A stretch of 64,000 nucleotides of DNA from Stenotrophomonas maltophilia (GTDB lineage: Bacteria > Pseudomonadota > Gammaproteobacteria > Xanthomonadales > Xanthomonadaceae), in assembly GCF_002799245.1 (NCBI RefSeq), contig NZ_NEQV01000001.1, forward strand, positions 1-64,000. The letters are read 5' to 3'. Below the pieces are notes generated by a model. The model did not search any database. It was not told where the DNA came from and saw nothing but the letters and a program-made list of their open reading frames with translations. Below are positions 38,823 to 47,193 of the stretch, one piece after another (the first letter of the stretch is position 1; each line of letters begins with the position of its first letter). The translations under genes were made by a program, and so were the position numbers.

Positions 38823-39026
38823 TTATTCGGCCTGCGTCACCCCAGTCACCGGGAACAGATCGGGATAGCGCTGATGCAGGATGTACTGGCGTAGCGCGGG
38901 AATTGGGGTGTTCTTGGGCCATTGCGACACTGCGGATCGGCTTATGCCAAAGAAGTGCGCCAGTTCGGCATCGGTGCGGAAACCCAGCCGCGCGCGCACC
39001 TGCCGCTTGCTCCAGAATTCGGTCAC
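38823..39026 (-). CDS. Cro-like helix-turn-helix protein
   Basis: A 67-residue DNA-binding protein. The segment LGFRTDAELAHFFGISRSAVSQWPKNTPIPALRQYIL is a phage Cro-type helix-turn-helix (recognition helix SRSAVSQW) and fits the bacterial Cro-like family. It is divergent from the repressor-like gene at 39105 with 78 bp between starts, the classic lambda-like switch arrangement. Confidence 0.82.
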   Translation of the reverse strand: MTEFWSKRQVRARLGFRTDAELAHFFGISRSAVSQWPKNTPIPALRQYILHQRYPDLFPVTGVTQAE

Positions 39027-39104
39027 GGTCGGTCCTTTTGTTAACCAGACTTATTCTTGGAACAAGAGATCTTTGCGATCCACGGGTTAAGCTGGCTTGC
39101 ATAG
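39027..39104. promoter_or_regulatory. Divergent promoter/operator between Cro-like and repressor-like genes
   Basis: Contains the dyad TCTTG-GAA-CAAGA near 39056-39068, and TTAACC and GGTTAA half-sites about 40 bp apart (near 39040 and 39085). These are candidate operators for the two flanking HTH proteins. Confidence 0.5.
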
Positions 39105-39539
39105 ATGAATACTCTCGGCCAACGACTCGCCATTGCCATGAAGAAAGCCGGGCACCCTCGCCCGGCCGATCTGGCCCGCGCCGCCGATTCGACGACGGCA
39201 ACCATCAGCAACTGGCTCAACGACCATGTCAGCCCCGCCCATGTGAAGGCCGAACAGCTGTTCCGCATCGCCGATGCGGCCAAGCTGGACGCCCGCGAAC
39301 TGCTGTATGGCGTGAGCGGGCTTGGCGTCGGGGAACGGGGCAATACCTATATCCCCAGCCAGGCCCATCTGGATGTCTGGCAGGACGCCTACGAACTGGT
39401 CAGCCATCTGGTCGAGGAGAAGGGGCTGGAGATCGACCATCGCCGCCACGCGGCACTGGACCTGCTGGCCTTCGAACTGCTGATGGACGGCTTCAGCCGG
39501 AGCAAGGTCATCCGCGTGCTGACGACCTCGATGACGTGA
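39105..39539 (+). CDS. XRE-family phage-type repressor protein
   Basis: A 144-residue protein with an N-terminal helix-turn-helix of the lambda repressor type (about 4-60; RPADLARAADSTTATISNWLNDHVSPAHVKAEQLFRIADA) and a C-terminal helical region (about 80-144) with no LexA-type peptidase motif. It can bind operators and probably multimerise but is not expected to self-cleave. Paired with the divergent Cro-like gene. No other phage genes are adjacent. Confidence 0.85.
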   Translation: MNTLGQRLAIAMKKAGHPRPADLARAADSTTATISNWLNDHVSPAHVKAEQLFRIADAAKLDARELLYGVSGLGVGERGNTYIPSQAHLDVWQDAYELVSHLVEEKGLEIDHRRHAALDLLAFELLMDGFSRSKVIRVLTTSMT

Positions 39540-39559
39540 ACGCACTACCGCTGGTAGCA

Positions 39560-39625
39560 TGATCATCGATGGGGATGGGGCTCCCCCGATAACCGCCTGA
39601 AAGGGCTGATGGCTCCTGCCAGGAC
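39560..39625 (+). ncRNA. Fluoride riboswitch (crcB motif)
   Basis: The conserved crcB-motif elements appear in order: GGGGATGGGG-CTCCCCCGATAACCGCC, then GGCTGATGGCTCCTGCC. These give the pseudoknot and P3 stem known from fluoride-sensing riboswitches. It lies 80 bp upstream of crcB, so fluoride should turn on export of fluoride. Confidence 0.93.
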
Positions 39626-39706
39626 GAACCGGTGTTCGTCGATGGCAGGCCGTGCCTGCCCTCGGCGTTCGCCATCGAATCAGCGAACCCGTACCCGAGG
39701 CACGTG

Positions 39707-40099
39707 ATGCACGCATTCAACAACTACTTGCTGGTCTTCATTGGTGGCGGGCTCGGCGCCTGCCTTCGCCATGCCTGCAACCTGATCGGCGCGCGGGTGG
39801 CGGTCGGCAGTCCCTGGCCATGGTCGACCTTCCTGATCAACATCAGCGGTGCGCTGCTGATGGGCGTGCTGGTCGAAGCCTTCGCCATGCGCAATGGAGC
39901 CTCCCCACAGCTGCGCCTTCTGCTGGCCACCGGCGTCCTCGGCGGCTACACCACGTTCTCCACCTATGCGCTGGAAATCGGTCTGCTGCTGCAGCGCGGC
40001 CAGCACGGCCTGGCAGCGCTGTACGCCGGCGGTTCGGTGGCACTGGGCCTGGTCGGCCTGTTCGGTGGCATGAAACTGGCCCGGCTGGTGCTGGGCTGA
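39707..40099 (+). CDS. crcB: Fluoride ion channel CrcB/Fluc
   Basis: Dual-topology fluoride channel of the inner membrane that lowers cytoplasmic fluoride. The 130-residue protein has four helices and the conserved GGGLGACLRH near residue 14, STFLINISGALLMG near 40 and GGYTTFSTYALE near 75, which lines the pore. The start at 39707 gives the usual MHAFNNYLLVFIGG; longer forms would run into the riboswitch. Confidence 0.96.
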   Translation: MHAFNNYLLVFIGGGLGACLRHACNLIGARVAVGSPWPWSTFLINISGALLMGVLVEAFAMRNGASPQLRLLLATGVLGGYTTFSTYALEIGLLLQRGQHGLAALYAGGSVALGLVGLFGGMKLARLVLG

Positions 40100-40102
40100 G
40101 GC

Positions 40103-40936
40103 TCAGGCCACGCCGGCGCGGGCCTGTCCGCGCCATTCCCGCGGCGACTGCCCGGTGTGCGCCTTGAACGCGCGCGACAGCGCTGCTTCGCTGCCGTAGC
40201 CCACATCGTCGGCAATCCGCTTGAGCGGCCTGCCCTGACGCAGTGCCTGCTGTGCCAGGCCCACCCGCCAGCCCTGCAGGTACTGCCCGGGCGTGGTGCC
40301 CATCGCCTCGCGGAAGCTGGCAGCAAACACGCTGCGTGACATGCCGGCGACCTCGGCCAGGTCTTCCAGGGTCCAGGACTGAGCGGGCGCTTCATGCATC
40401 GCCACCAGCGCCAGCCGCAGCCGCGGATGCCCCAGCCCGGCGAACAGGCCACCACGCATCTCGCCACCTTCCATCAGCTGGCGCAGCACCTGGATCATCA
40501 CCACCTCGAACAGCCGGTTGACCATCGCCGCACGCCCGCAGCGCTGCTCGAAGGCCTCTTCGAACAGCAGCTCCAGCGCCGCGTTGCCGCCGTAGAGATC
40601 CACCAGCGGCATGCAGATGAAATCGGGCAGCGCAGCGCTGATCGGGTTGAGCCGACCGCCCTCGAAATGCAGGTTGGCGCAGGCCATGTCGGCGCCGTGC
40701 TGCGGATCGGTGCTGAACCGATGCGGCATCGGCCGCGGGTACAGCAGCAGGCTGGGCTCCTGCACCTGCACGGTCTGCTGGCCGTGGCTGACCTGCAGCG
40801 GGCCACGTCGCACCAGGTGCAGCTGCCCGGCTTCATCCTCACCCTCCAGCGTGTTGATGCCGCACAGCGCGCCAGCATGGAACACCGAGGCGGTGACCGC
40901 GAAACGTTCAAGCAGAATGGCAAGGCGGTCGACCAT
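40103..40936 (-). CDS. AraC-family regulator with cupin_6 domain
   Basis: A 277-residue regulator: an N-terminal AraC-type cupin (about 20-170, HRFSTDPQHGADMACANLHFEGG) and a C-terminal double helix-turn-helix (LEDLAEVAGMSRSVFAASFREAMGTTPGQYLQGWRVGLA and RIADDVGYGSEAALSRAFKAHTGQSPREWR). Relatives often control a divergent oxidoreductase or secreted-protein gene. The divergent neighbour here is the DUF6265 gene, whose start is 135 bp away. Confidence 0.92.
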   Translation of the reverse strand: MVDRLAILLERFAVTASVFHAGALCGINTLEGEDEAGQLHLVRRGPLQVSHGQQTVQVQEPSLLLYPRPMPHRFSTDPQHGADMACANLHFEGGRLNPISAALPDFICMPLVDLYGGNAALELLFEEAFEQRCGRAAMVNRLFEVVMIQVLRQLMEGGEMRGGLFAGLGHPRLRLALVAMHEAPAQSWTLEDLAEVAGMSRSVFAASFREAMGTTPGQYLQGWRVGLAQQALRQGRPLKRIADDVGYGSEAALSRAFKAHTGQSPREWRGQARAGVA

Positions 40937-41070
40937 GGCGGGACTCCGGATCAAGCGAGATGATCTCGATCCAACAGATCGTATCGGAATCAACACGGGA
41001 AAGAACGGCACTGGCCGCCTCGTTGCTCGGGCGCTATACAGGCCGCACATCCCCGCGCATGGAGGCACCG

Positions 41071-41565
41071 ATGTCGCTCCGCATCGCCCTGGCCCTGTTG
41101 CCGCTGCTGCTCGCGGCCCCGCACGCACAGTCGGCCTCACCGTCGAAGATCGAACACCTGGCCTGGCTGGCCGGTTGCTGGCAGCTGGATGGCCAGCCTG
41201 CCGGTGCTGGCGAACAGTGGTCCACCCTGGCTGGAAATACCCTGTTCGGCAGCAGCCGCAGCCTGCGTGACGGCCGCACCGTCGGTTTCGAATTCATGCA
41301 ACTGCGCCAGCATGACGACGGCCGCCTGGTGCTGACCGCCCTGCCCTCCGGGCAGAACGCCACCGACTTCAACGCCACCCGGGTCGATGCCAACGAGGCG
41401 GTATTCGAGAATCCGGCCAACGACTTCCCGCAGCGCATCCGCTATCGGCGCCTCGACGGCCAGCGCGCACATGCGCGCATCGACGTCGCGCAGGACAACC
41501 CGGAGCAGGCAGTGGACTTCCCCATGCACCGCGTTGCCTGTGGTGGACCATCGCCCACCCACTGA
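41071..41565 (+). CDS. Secreted DUF6265-family protein
   Basis: A 164-residue protein with a signal peptide (MSLRIALALLPLLLAAPHAQSA). The motif LAWLAGCWQLDG followed by GEQWSTLAGNTLFGSSRSLRDGRTVGFEFMQL and NDFPQRIRYRR is the DUF6265 lipocalin-like pattern, widespread in xanthomonads. Function unknown. A GGAGG site sits 7 bases upstream of the ATG at 41071. Confidence 0.82.
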   Translation: MSLRIALALLPLLLAAPHAQSASPSKIEHLAWLAGCWQLDGQPAGAGEQWSTLAGNTLFGSSRSLRDGRTVGFEFMQLRQHDDGRLVLTALPSGQNATDFNATRVDANEAVFENPANDFPQRIRYRRLDGQRAHARIDVAQDNPEQAVDFPMHRVACGGPSPTH

Positions 41566-41567
41566 AA

Positions 41568-41600
41568 TGCAGACGCCCCGGACCGGCCGGGGCGTCTGCA
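41568..41600. terminator. Terminator between convergent genes
   Basis: TGCAGACGCCCCGG and CCGGGGCGTCTGCA pair perfectly around a five-base loop. There is no U tract on either side, so it may work as a barrier or be factor-assisted. It separates the DUF6265 and SRPBCC genes. Confidence 0.7.
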
Positions 41601-41623
41601 CGGAATCGACGCAACGCAGGCCT

Positions 41624-42034
41624 TTACCCGGCCAGCGTGGATTCCAGCGCCGCCAGGCCGTCGCGGTAGATACCTTCAAACAGCGCGGACGCTTCTTCGT
41701 CGCTGACGCCCGCCGGGGTGAACTCACCGGACCAATCGATCCTCGAACCACTGCCCTGCTCGACCACACGCAGGGTGGAACGATAGCCGGTGACCGGGAA
41801 CGGTGCCTGCAGGATCGAGTAGCTGTAGCTGTGACCGGCCTGGTCGAAGGCTTCCAGGCGCTCGACGATGGCATCGCCATCGGGATTGGCCAGATGGCGT
41901 ACACGGCCGCCTTCGCTGAGCGTGCTGCGGGGAATGTACGCAAGCCAGTCGGGCAGCGAACCGAAGCCGCCGATGAGTTTCCAGACCTGATCGGCCGGGG
42001 TCGGAACGGTGATGGATACAGAAGCAGTTGCCAC
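41624..42034 (-). CDS. SRPBCC-family protein (polyketide cyclase/START-like)
   Basis: A 136-residue single-domain protein of the SRPBCC fold: VSITVPTPADQVWKLIGGFGSLPDWLAYIP at the start, then a strand core and a long C-terminal helix (FEGIYRDGLAALESTLA). Such proteins bind hydrophobic ligands. It follows the aldo/keto reductase by 20 bp on the same strand, so the two are probably cotranscribed. Confidence 0.85.
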   Translation of the reverse strand: MATASVSITVPTPADQVWKLIGGFGSLPDWLAYIPRSTLSEGGRVRHLANPDGDAIVERLEAFDQAGHSYSYSILQAPFPVTGYRSTLRVVEQGSGSRIDWSGEFTPAGVSDEEASALFEGIYRDGLAALESTLAG

Positions 42035-42054
42035 GGGATGGTCTCCTCGGGGGC

Positions 42055-43074
42055 TCAGATGGTGTCGATCGGCAGCGGGGCGTTGGGGGCAACCAGACCC
42101 TGGGCGCGCAGTTCCTGCCAGAACCCGGCCGGGATGACTTCCTTCAGCGCGGCGTAGTCTTCGGCGATGCGCCCGGGACGGCTGGCGCCTGGAATCACGG
42201 CAGCCACGGCCGGGTTGGCGAGCGAGAACTGCAGGGCGGCCGCCTTGATGCTGATGCCATGCCCGGCCGCGATGGCCTTGATGCGCTCGACCCTGGCCAG
42301 GATCTCCGGCGACGCCTTCTGGTACTCGAAGTGGCTGCCACCGGCCAGCACGCCGGAACTGTACGGGCCGCCGACCACGATGCCGGTGTTGCGCTCAGCC
42401 GCCTTCGGCATCACCCGCTGCAGCGCACGCTCGTGGTCGAGCAGCGAGTAGCGGCCGGCCAGCAGGAAGCCATCCGGACGGGCTTCGTCCAGGTCCAGGG
42501 TCAGCTCGATCGGCTCGACACGGTTGACACCCAGGCCCCAGGCCTTGATCACGCCTTCCTCGCGCAGGCGCGTCAGCACCTTGAAGGCGCCGCGGCGCGC
42601 GGTCTCGAAGTAGGACAGCCACTCATCGCCGTAGAAGTCCTGGGCGATGTCGTGCACCCAGACAATGTCGAGGCGATCGGTCTTCAGGCGCTTGAGGCTG
42701 TCGTCGATCGACCGCAGGGTGGCATCGGCCGAGTAATCGTTGACCAGCTTGTTGGGGCGGCCGGCGACGAACAGGCCGCCCTTCTCGCCGAGGTCGCGGG
42801 CGCTGGTGTCTTCCACTTCGTCCAGAACCAGGCGGCCGACCTTGGTGCTGAGCACGAAGTCGTCGCGGTTGCGCCTGGCCAGCGCGTCGCCGAGCCGGAT
42901 CTCGGCCAGGCCGGCACCGTAGAACGGGGCGGTATCGAAATAACGGGTGCCCTGCTCCCAGGCCGCGTCCACCGTGGCCTGGGCCTCGGCTTCCGGAATG
43001 TCACGGAACATGTTGCCCAGCGGCGCGGTACCGAAGCCGAGGGTCTTGCCGGCCAGCAGATTGTTGATGCTCAT
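42055..43074 (-). CDS. Aldo/keto reductase, D-threo-aldose dehydrogenase-like
   Basis: A 339-residue NADP-dependent TIM-barrel oxidoreductase. The catalytic Asp and Tyr lie in RYFDTAPFYGAGLAEIRLG near residue 49, the Lys in VLSTKVGRLV, and the His in VWVHDIAQD. Similarity is to D-threo-aldose 1-dehydrogenase/L-fucose dehydrogenase types. Divergent from a LysR regulator, which likely controls it. AAGGGAA lies upstream of the ATG at 43074. Confidence 0.9.
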   Translation of the reverse strand: MSINNLLAGKTLGFGTAPLGNMFRDIPEAEAQATVDAAWEQGTRYFDTAPFYGAGLAEIRLGDALARRNRDDFVLSTKVGRLVLDEVEDTSARDLGEKGGLFVAGRPNKLVNDYSADATLRSIDDSLKRLKTDRLDIVWVHDIAQDFYGDEWLSYFETARRGAFKVLTRLREEGVIKAWGLGVNRVEPIELTLDLDEARPDGFLLAGRYSLLDHERALQRVMPKAAERNTGIVVGGPYSSGVLAGGSHFEYQKASPEILARVERIKAIAAGHGISIKAAALQFSLANPAVAAVIPGASRPGRIAEDYAALKEVIPAGFWQELRAQGLVAPNAPLPIDTI

Positions 43075-43177
43075 GGGGTTCCCTTGGGGGAGGTTGTTGA
43101 GGTTGAGGCACAGGCTAGGCTTGCCCGATAAGACTGTCCAAGACATAATTTATCCATCTTAAGTCCCTGAAGGTCTC
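43075..43177. promoter_or_regulatory. Divergent AKR/LysR control region
   Basis: Contains GATAA and TTATC about 18 bp apart (near 43120-43150), with ACATAATTTATCC close to the LysR start. This looks like a LysR-type T-N11-A binding region in a divergent promoter. Confidence 0.45.
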
Positions 43178-44095
43178 ATGCTCGATCTCCGCCAACTGCG
43201 CTACTTCGTGGCCGTCGCCGAGGACGAACACGTCGGCCGTGCCGCCGAGCGCCTTCACATCTCCCAATCCCCGCTCAGCCGGCAGATCGCCCAGCTGGAG
43301 GAACGGCTGGAACTGCAGCTGTTCGAACGCTCGCAGCAGCGCATCCGGTTGACCGCTGATGGACGCACCTTCCTGGCCGAGGCGCGGGCACTGCTGACCC
43401 ACGCCAACCGGCTGGAATCGCTGGCACGCCGGCTCGGCCGCGGCGATGAAGGCGGCCTGTGCATCGGCTACCTGGAGTACGCGATGCACTCCGGCGTGTT
43501 GCCCACCGCCCTGCGCGAACTGCGCGGCGACCGTCCTGCCGTGCACATCGCGCTGTACAACCAGCAGTCGGACGTGCAGTTGGAAGGCCTGCGGCAACGC
43601 AGCCTGGACATCGCCCTGGTCTGCGAACCACCCGCGTTCGACGATCCGGACCTGGAAGCCACGCAGGTGCTGAACGATCCGATGCTGCTGGCCCTGCCGG
43701 CCGGCCACCCACTGGCCAGTGCCGAGACCATCACGCCCGATGATCTGGCCAGCCAGCAATGGATCGGCGTGATGCACAAGGAAAGCGCGCTGCGCCATGA
43801 CACCTTCATCGCCGCCTGTGCGAAGGCCGGCTTCACCCCGGCCATCGCCATGGAAGCGACCGAGCCCTTGGCCGCGCTCGGCCTGGTCGCCGCCGGGCTG
43901 GGCCTGACCACCCTCCAGTGCAGCCTGGACCACCAGGCACCGGAGGGCGTGGTGCTGCGCGAGCTGCCGTGGTTCAGCTACCGCACGCCGCTGTGGGCGG
44001 CCTGGCACCGCGTCAACCTGCGCCCGCTGGTCGAGACTTTCCGCAGGACGCTCGTGCAGACCGCCACCGAAGGCAAGCCGGCCTTCACCGATTGA
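43178..44095 (+). CDS. LysR-family transcriptional regulator
   Basis: A 305-residue regulator with an N-terminal winged helix (MLDLRQLRYFVAVAEDEHVGRAAERLHISQSPLSRQIAQLEERL) and a LysR substrate-binding domain of two Rossmann-like lobes. The divergent aldo/keto reductase gene is the probable target. The sequence is closest in style to LysR regulators of aromatic or sugar catabolism, but the ligand is unknown. Confidence 0.94.
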   Translation: MLDLRQLRYFVAVAEDEHVGRAAERLHISQSPLSRQIAQLEERLELQLFERSQQRIRLTADGRTFLAEARALLTHANRLESLARRLGRGDEGGLCIGYLEYAMHSGVLPTALRELRGDRPAVHIALYNQQSDVQLEGLRQRSLDIALVCEPPAFDDPDLEATQVLNDPMLLALPAGHPLASAETITPDDLASQQWIGVMHKESALRHDTFIAACAKAGFTPAIAMEATEPLAALGLVAAGLGLTTLQCSLDHQAPEGVVLRELPWFSYRTPLWAAWHRVNLRPLVETFRRTLVQTATEGKPAFTD

Positions 44096-44253
44096 ACCGA
44101 CAATGTCGGTCGATGAGAGAGGTTGCATGTGCAGGGCCATGCAACCCGCGCAGAACGCAGCACGGTCGACCGCCAACCCCCTGCGGCAGTGCAGCGCGCG
44201 CAACGTTTCGCGGGCATCTATGCTCGGCGGCATTACCGCGTGGAACGACCCCG

Positions 44254-45330
44254 ATGCGCCCCTTGCTTCGATGTGCCCTCGCCCTCGGCCTGCTGCTGCC
44301 AACGGCGGTAGTGCCGGCTGCACCGCCCACTGCGGCACGCACGCTCAGCGGCGAACTGCAGGGCGCACCGTGGCGGCTGGATGTGCCGGCCAACTGGAAC
44401 GGCGACCTGGTGATGCTGGCCCACGGCTACGAACCGGTCGGCGTGCCGCGCACCGCCCCCATGGCGGCCAATGACAGCACCGTACCGCTGCTGGACGCAG
44501 GTTACGCCGTCGCGCAGAGCGCCTATGCCAGCCAGGGCTGGGCGGTGGCCGATGCGATCACCGATATGGAACGCCTGCGCCAGCAGGCCGTGGGCGAACT
44601 CAAGCATGTGCGCCACACCTGGATGCTGGGATTCTCGATGGGAGGTGCCGTGACCATCGCCAGCCTCGAACGCTTTCCGCACCACTACGCCGGCGGTGTT
44701 TCACTGTGCGGTGCCAATCTCAGTGGCGAACAGCTCGCGAGCGATCTGCTGACCACGCTGGTCGCATTCGATTATTTCTTCCCCAAGGTCGATGGGCTGC
44801 CGTCCGCCGGCCTGGTATCACCCGAAGCCGCCGCGCTGCCGCAGGGCGCGTTGTACCAGGGCATCGCCAATGCACTGCAACGCGATCAATCACACGCCGC
44901 GTTGCTTGCGCGGCGGCTGCAGGTCTCCCCGGATGCGCTGGCCGGCACGATCAGCCTGCACGCGCTGGTCCTGCATGACTTGGCCACGCGCAGCGGCGGC
45001 ATGCCGGTCGGTAACCCGGGTGTGGTGTACAGCGGATTCGGTGACGACGCCGCGTTCAATGCCGGCGTGCGGCGCATCGATCCCGAGCCTGCGGCACAGG
45101 CGCATGTCCGCAACACGCTGGCCATGACCGGCGCAATGAAACGACCGCTGGTGATCCAGTTCAATCACAACGACCCGACCATCGTGCCGCACATGCAGAC
45201 GGTGTATCCGCAGCTGGCCGCGCGCGCCGGTGCCCGGCCACTGCCACGCGTGCTGCCGCCGGTGGGCGATGGGCATTGTGGCTTTTCTGGCGCGCAGGTT
45301 GTCGAGGCGCTCAAGGCAGTGCAACGCTGA
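44254..45330 (+). CDS. Secreted alpha/beta hydrolase (prolyl oligopeptidase-like)
   Basis: A 358-residue protein with a signal peptide (MRPLLRCALALGLLLPTAVVPAA). The hydrolase fold is shown by DLVMLAHGYEP near residue 49, the nucleophile motif GFSMGG near 128-133, an aspartate in FNHNDPTIVPH, and a histidine in VGDGHCGFSG near the end. The substrate is unknown. The ATG at 44254 begins the signal peptide; a longer in-frame reading starts inside the LysR gene. Confidence 0.87.
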   Translation: MRPLLRCALALGLLLPTAVVPAAPPTAARTLSGELQGAPWRLDVPANWNGDLVMLAHGYEPVGVPRTAPMAANDSTVPLLDAGYAVAQSAYASQGWAVADAITDMERLRQQAVGELKHVRHTWMLGFSMGGAVTIASLERFPHHYAGGVSLCGANLSGEQLASDLLTTLVAFDYFFPKVDGLPSAGLVSPEAAALPQGALYQGIANALQRDQSHAALLARRLQVSPDALAGTISLHALVLHDLATRSGGMPVGNPGVVYSGFGDDAAFNAGVRRIDPEPAAQAHVRNTLAMTGAMKRPLVIQFNHNDPTIVPHMQTVYPQLAARAGARPLPRVLPPVGDGHCGFSGAQVVEALKAVQR

Positions 45331-45385
45331 GTCCACCGCCTGTCCCCTGCTTCCGACCGTGCGACCGTAACCACAAGGGGCGGCG

Positions 45386-45655
45386 TCAGCCGCCCAGCGT
45401 ACCCATGGTGAAGGTGTAGCCGGAGTTCATCAGGAACTCGCGCATGCGCATTTCCGCGCGCCGCGGGGAGGCCAGATTGGCCGGTGCATACAGCGCGTAG
45501 ACCATGCCCGCACCTTCGATGGACTCGCGGCGCACCCCGCAGTGGCGGGTCTCCGAAGCGACCACCCATCCATCCTTCAATCGATCTGGTCCGATCGACT
45601 GGCCATTCATCAGCCGGAACGTCAGCCAACGTACTTCCACAGAAGATTTGCTCAT
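45386..45655 (-). CDS. Hypothetical 89-residue protein
   Basis: A small soluble protein beginning MSKSSVEVRWLTFRLMNGQS with basic and acidic patches and a GYTFTMGTLGG end. The composition and third-position GC look coding. No family was recognised. It is convergent with the hydrolase gene. Confidence 0.5.
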   Translation of the reverse strand: MSKSSVEVRWLTFRLMNGQSIGPDRLKDGWVVASETRHCGVRRESIEGAGMVYALYAPANLASPRRAEMRMREFLMNSGYTFTMGTLGG

Positions 45656-45780
45656 TGCCGGCGCACCACCAGCGTGCCGCGATCGTTCATGTCCTTGCTC
45701 GCCATTGCAGCTCCCTGAGACCTGGAACTCGACCATAGCGCCTTGCCATGTCGCAGGTGGCTGAGACTGGCCCTTGAAAC

Positions 45781-45798
45781 TGCATTAGGCCTAATGCA
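45781..45798. promoter_or_regulatory. MarR-type operator palindrome
   Basis: TGCATTAGGCCTAATGCA is a perfect 18-bp palindrome ending 11 bp before the MarR-family start codon. Its size and position fit autorepression by the encoded MarR protein. Confidence 0.75.
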
Positions 45799-45809
45799 TA
45801 TTGCCAGCC

Positions 45810-46277
45810 ATGAAACACGCCGCCGGGCTGGGCGAACTGCTTCGCTACACCGCCGAACTCGTGGACCAGGGGGCCGAACAGGTCTACCGGGACATGGGCC
45901 TGAACTACCGCGCGCGCTACACCCCGGTGATGCGCGCCCTCGCCGGCGGCGCCCGCACTGTGGGCGAAATCACCGAAGCCAGCCGACTCACCCAGGGCGC
46001 GATCAGCCAGACGGTGGGCCTGATGATCGAGCAGGGGCTGCTGCGGCGGCAGCCGATGGCCGAAGACGCGCGCAAGAGTGCACTGGTCCTCACCGCTGAG
46101 GGCCAGGCACTGTTGCGCCGCCTGGAGCCACACTGGTCGCTGATCTTCGAAGCCATCGGCAGGTTGGAAACCGAGATCGGCCATCCACTGCTCGATGCCC
46201 TCGAAGCCACCGCGCGCGCGCTGGAACAGCGCGACTTCGCACAACGCCTGACCGACGTACGGGGACTGCATCAATGA
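45810..46277 (+). CDS. MarR-family regulator
   Basis: A 155-residue winged-helix regulator. The wHTH is RALAGGARTVGEITEASRLTQGAISQTVGLMIEQGLLRRQPMAEDARKSALVLTAEG (about residues 45-100), flanked by dimerisation helices. Autoregulation through the adjacent palindrome is likely. It overlaps the methyltransferase gene (ATGA), which is therefore probably its target. The ATG at 45810 was chosen over a TTG three codons earlier. Confidence 0.9.
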   Translation: MKHAAGLGELLRYTAELVDQGAEQVYRDMGLNYRARYTPVMRALAGGARTVGEITEASRLTQGAISQTVGLMIEQGLLRRQPMAEDARKSALVLTAEGQALLRRLEPHWSLIFEAIGRLETEIGHPLLDALEATARALEQRDFAQRLTDVRGLHQ

Positions 46278-47017
46278 GCCCACAGAACTGGTTCGACCAG
46301 GGCGGCCGCAACTACGCCGCACACCGTCCCGACTATCCCGCCGCACTGGCCGGTTTCCTTGCGTCGTCATGCAGCGCGCGCGCATTGGCGATTGATGTCG
46401 GTTGCGGTAATGGCCAGCTCACCTGCCTGCTCGCACCGCACTTCGATGCCGTGCTGGGCATGGACCCGAGCGCGGACCAGATTGCCAACGCTGCGCCTGC
46501 CGCAGGCGTCAGCTACCAGCAGGCCTCGGCCGAACAGCTGCCATTGGCGGATGCCAGTGCCGATCTGATTGCCGTCGCCCAGGCCGCGCACTGGTTCGAT
46601 CTGCCGGCCTTCTACGCCGAAGTGCGCCGCGTCGCCGTGCCCGGTGCCGTGCTGGCGCTGGTCAGCTACGGCACACCGCAGCTGGAGGCCGACCTGCAAC
46701 CGCGCTTCGCCCGTTTCTACGGTACCGACATGGGCAGCTACTGGCCGGCCGAACGCCGCCTGGTCGACAGCGGCTATGCCGACCTGGCGTTTCCGTTCGA
46801 CGAATTCGCCTACCCCGCATTGGCGATCGAGCGCGACTGGAACCTGGCCGAGACGCTGGGCTACTTCAGTACCTGGTCGGCGGTGCGGCGCGCGCGCGAA
46901 GCCGGCCAGCAGGCACTGCTGCAGGACTACGCAGACGAACTCGCCACGCATTGGGGCGACCCGCAACAGCGCCGTGCGATCCATTGGCCGATCAACATGC
47001 GGATCGGCCGGGTATGA
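46274..47017 (+). CDS. Class I SAM-dependent methyltransferase
   Basis: A 247-residue small-molecule methyltransferase of the Methyltransf_11 type. The SAM loop AIDVGCGNGQLTCLLAPHFDAVLGMDPS lies near residue 38, and the motif IV region is VAQAAHWFDLPAFYAEVRRV. This resembles the SAM methyltransferases of the trans-aconitate methyltransferase group. It is translationally coupled to marR. Confidence 0.9.
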   Translation: MSPQNWFDQGGRNYAAHRPDYPAALAGFLASSCSARALAIDVGCGNGQLTCLLAPHFDAVLGMDPSADQIANAAPAAGVSYQQASAEQLPLADASADLIAVAQAAHWFDLPAFYAEVRRVAVPGAVLALVSYGTPQLEADLQPRFARFYGTDMGSYWPAERRLVDSGYADLAFPFDEFAYPALAIERDWNLAETLGYFSTWSAVRRAREAGQQALLQDYADELATHWGDPQQRRAIHWPINMRIGRV

Positions 47018-47193
47018 CCGCACCGCCGTTGTGGAGATGAAGGCCGGCCTGCGTCATGCGGAATCGCAGATGGTCAGCGAACGCCAGCAGATGCCGGATG
47101 CCGCGCCGGAATGGGGGGCTTCGATCGAAGCTGATCGTCGACGTCGCACGCTTCCCGCGGAAGCTGGAACGTTGAGGCTGGCGCGGTCGCCCG

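Noticed and set aside
38823..39539. Prophage at the Cro/CI-like pair
   Set aside because: No integrase, structural, lysis or packaging genes lie on either side; only the two regulators are present.
43918..45330. 470-codon hydrolase starting inside the LysR gene
   Set aside because: The signal peptide begins at the ATG at 44,254; the upstream part is antiparallel in composition and overlaps the LysR 3' end.
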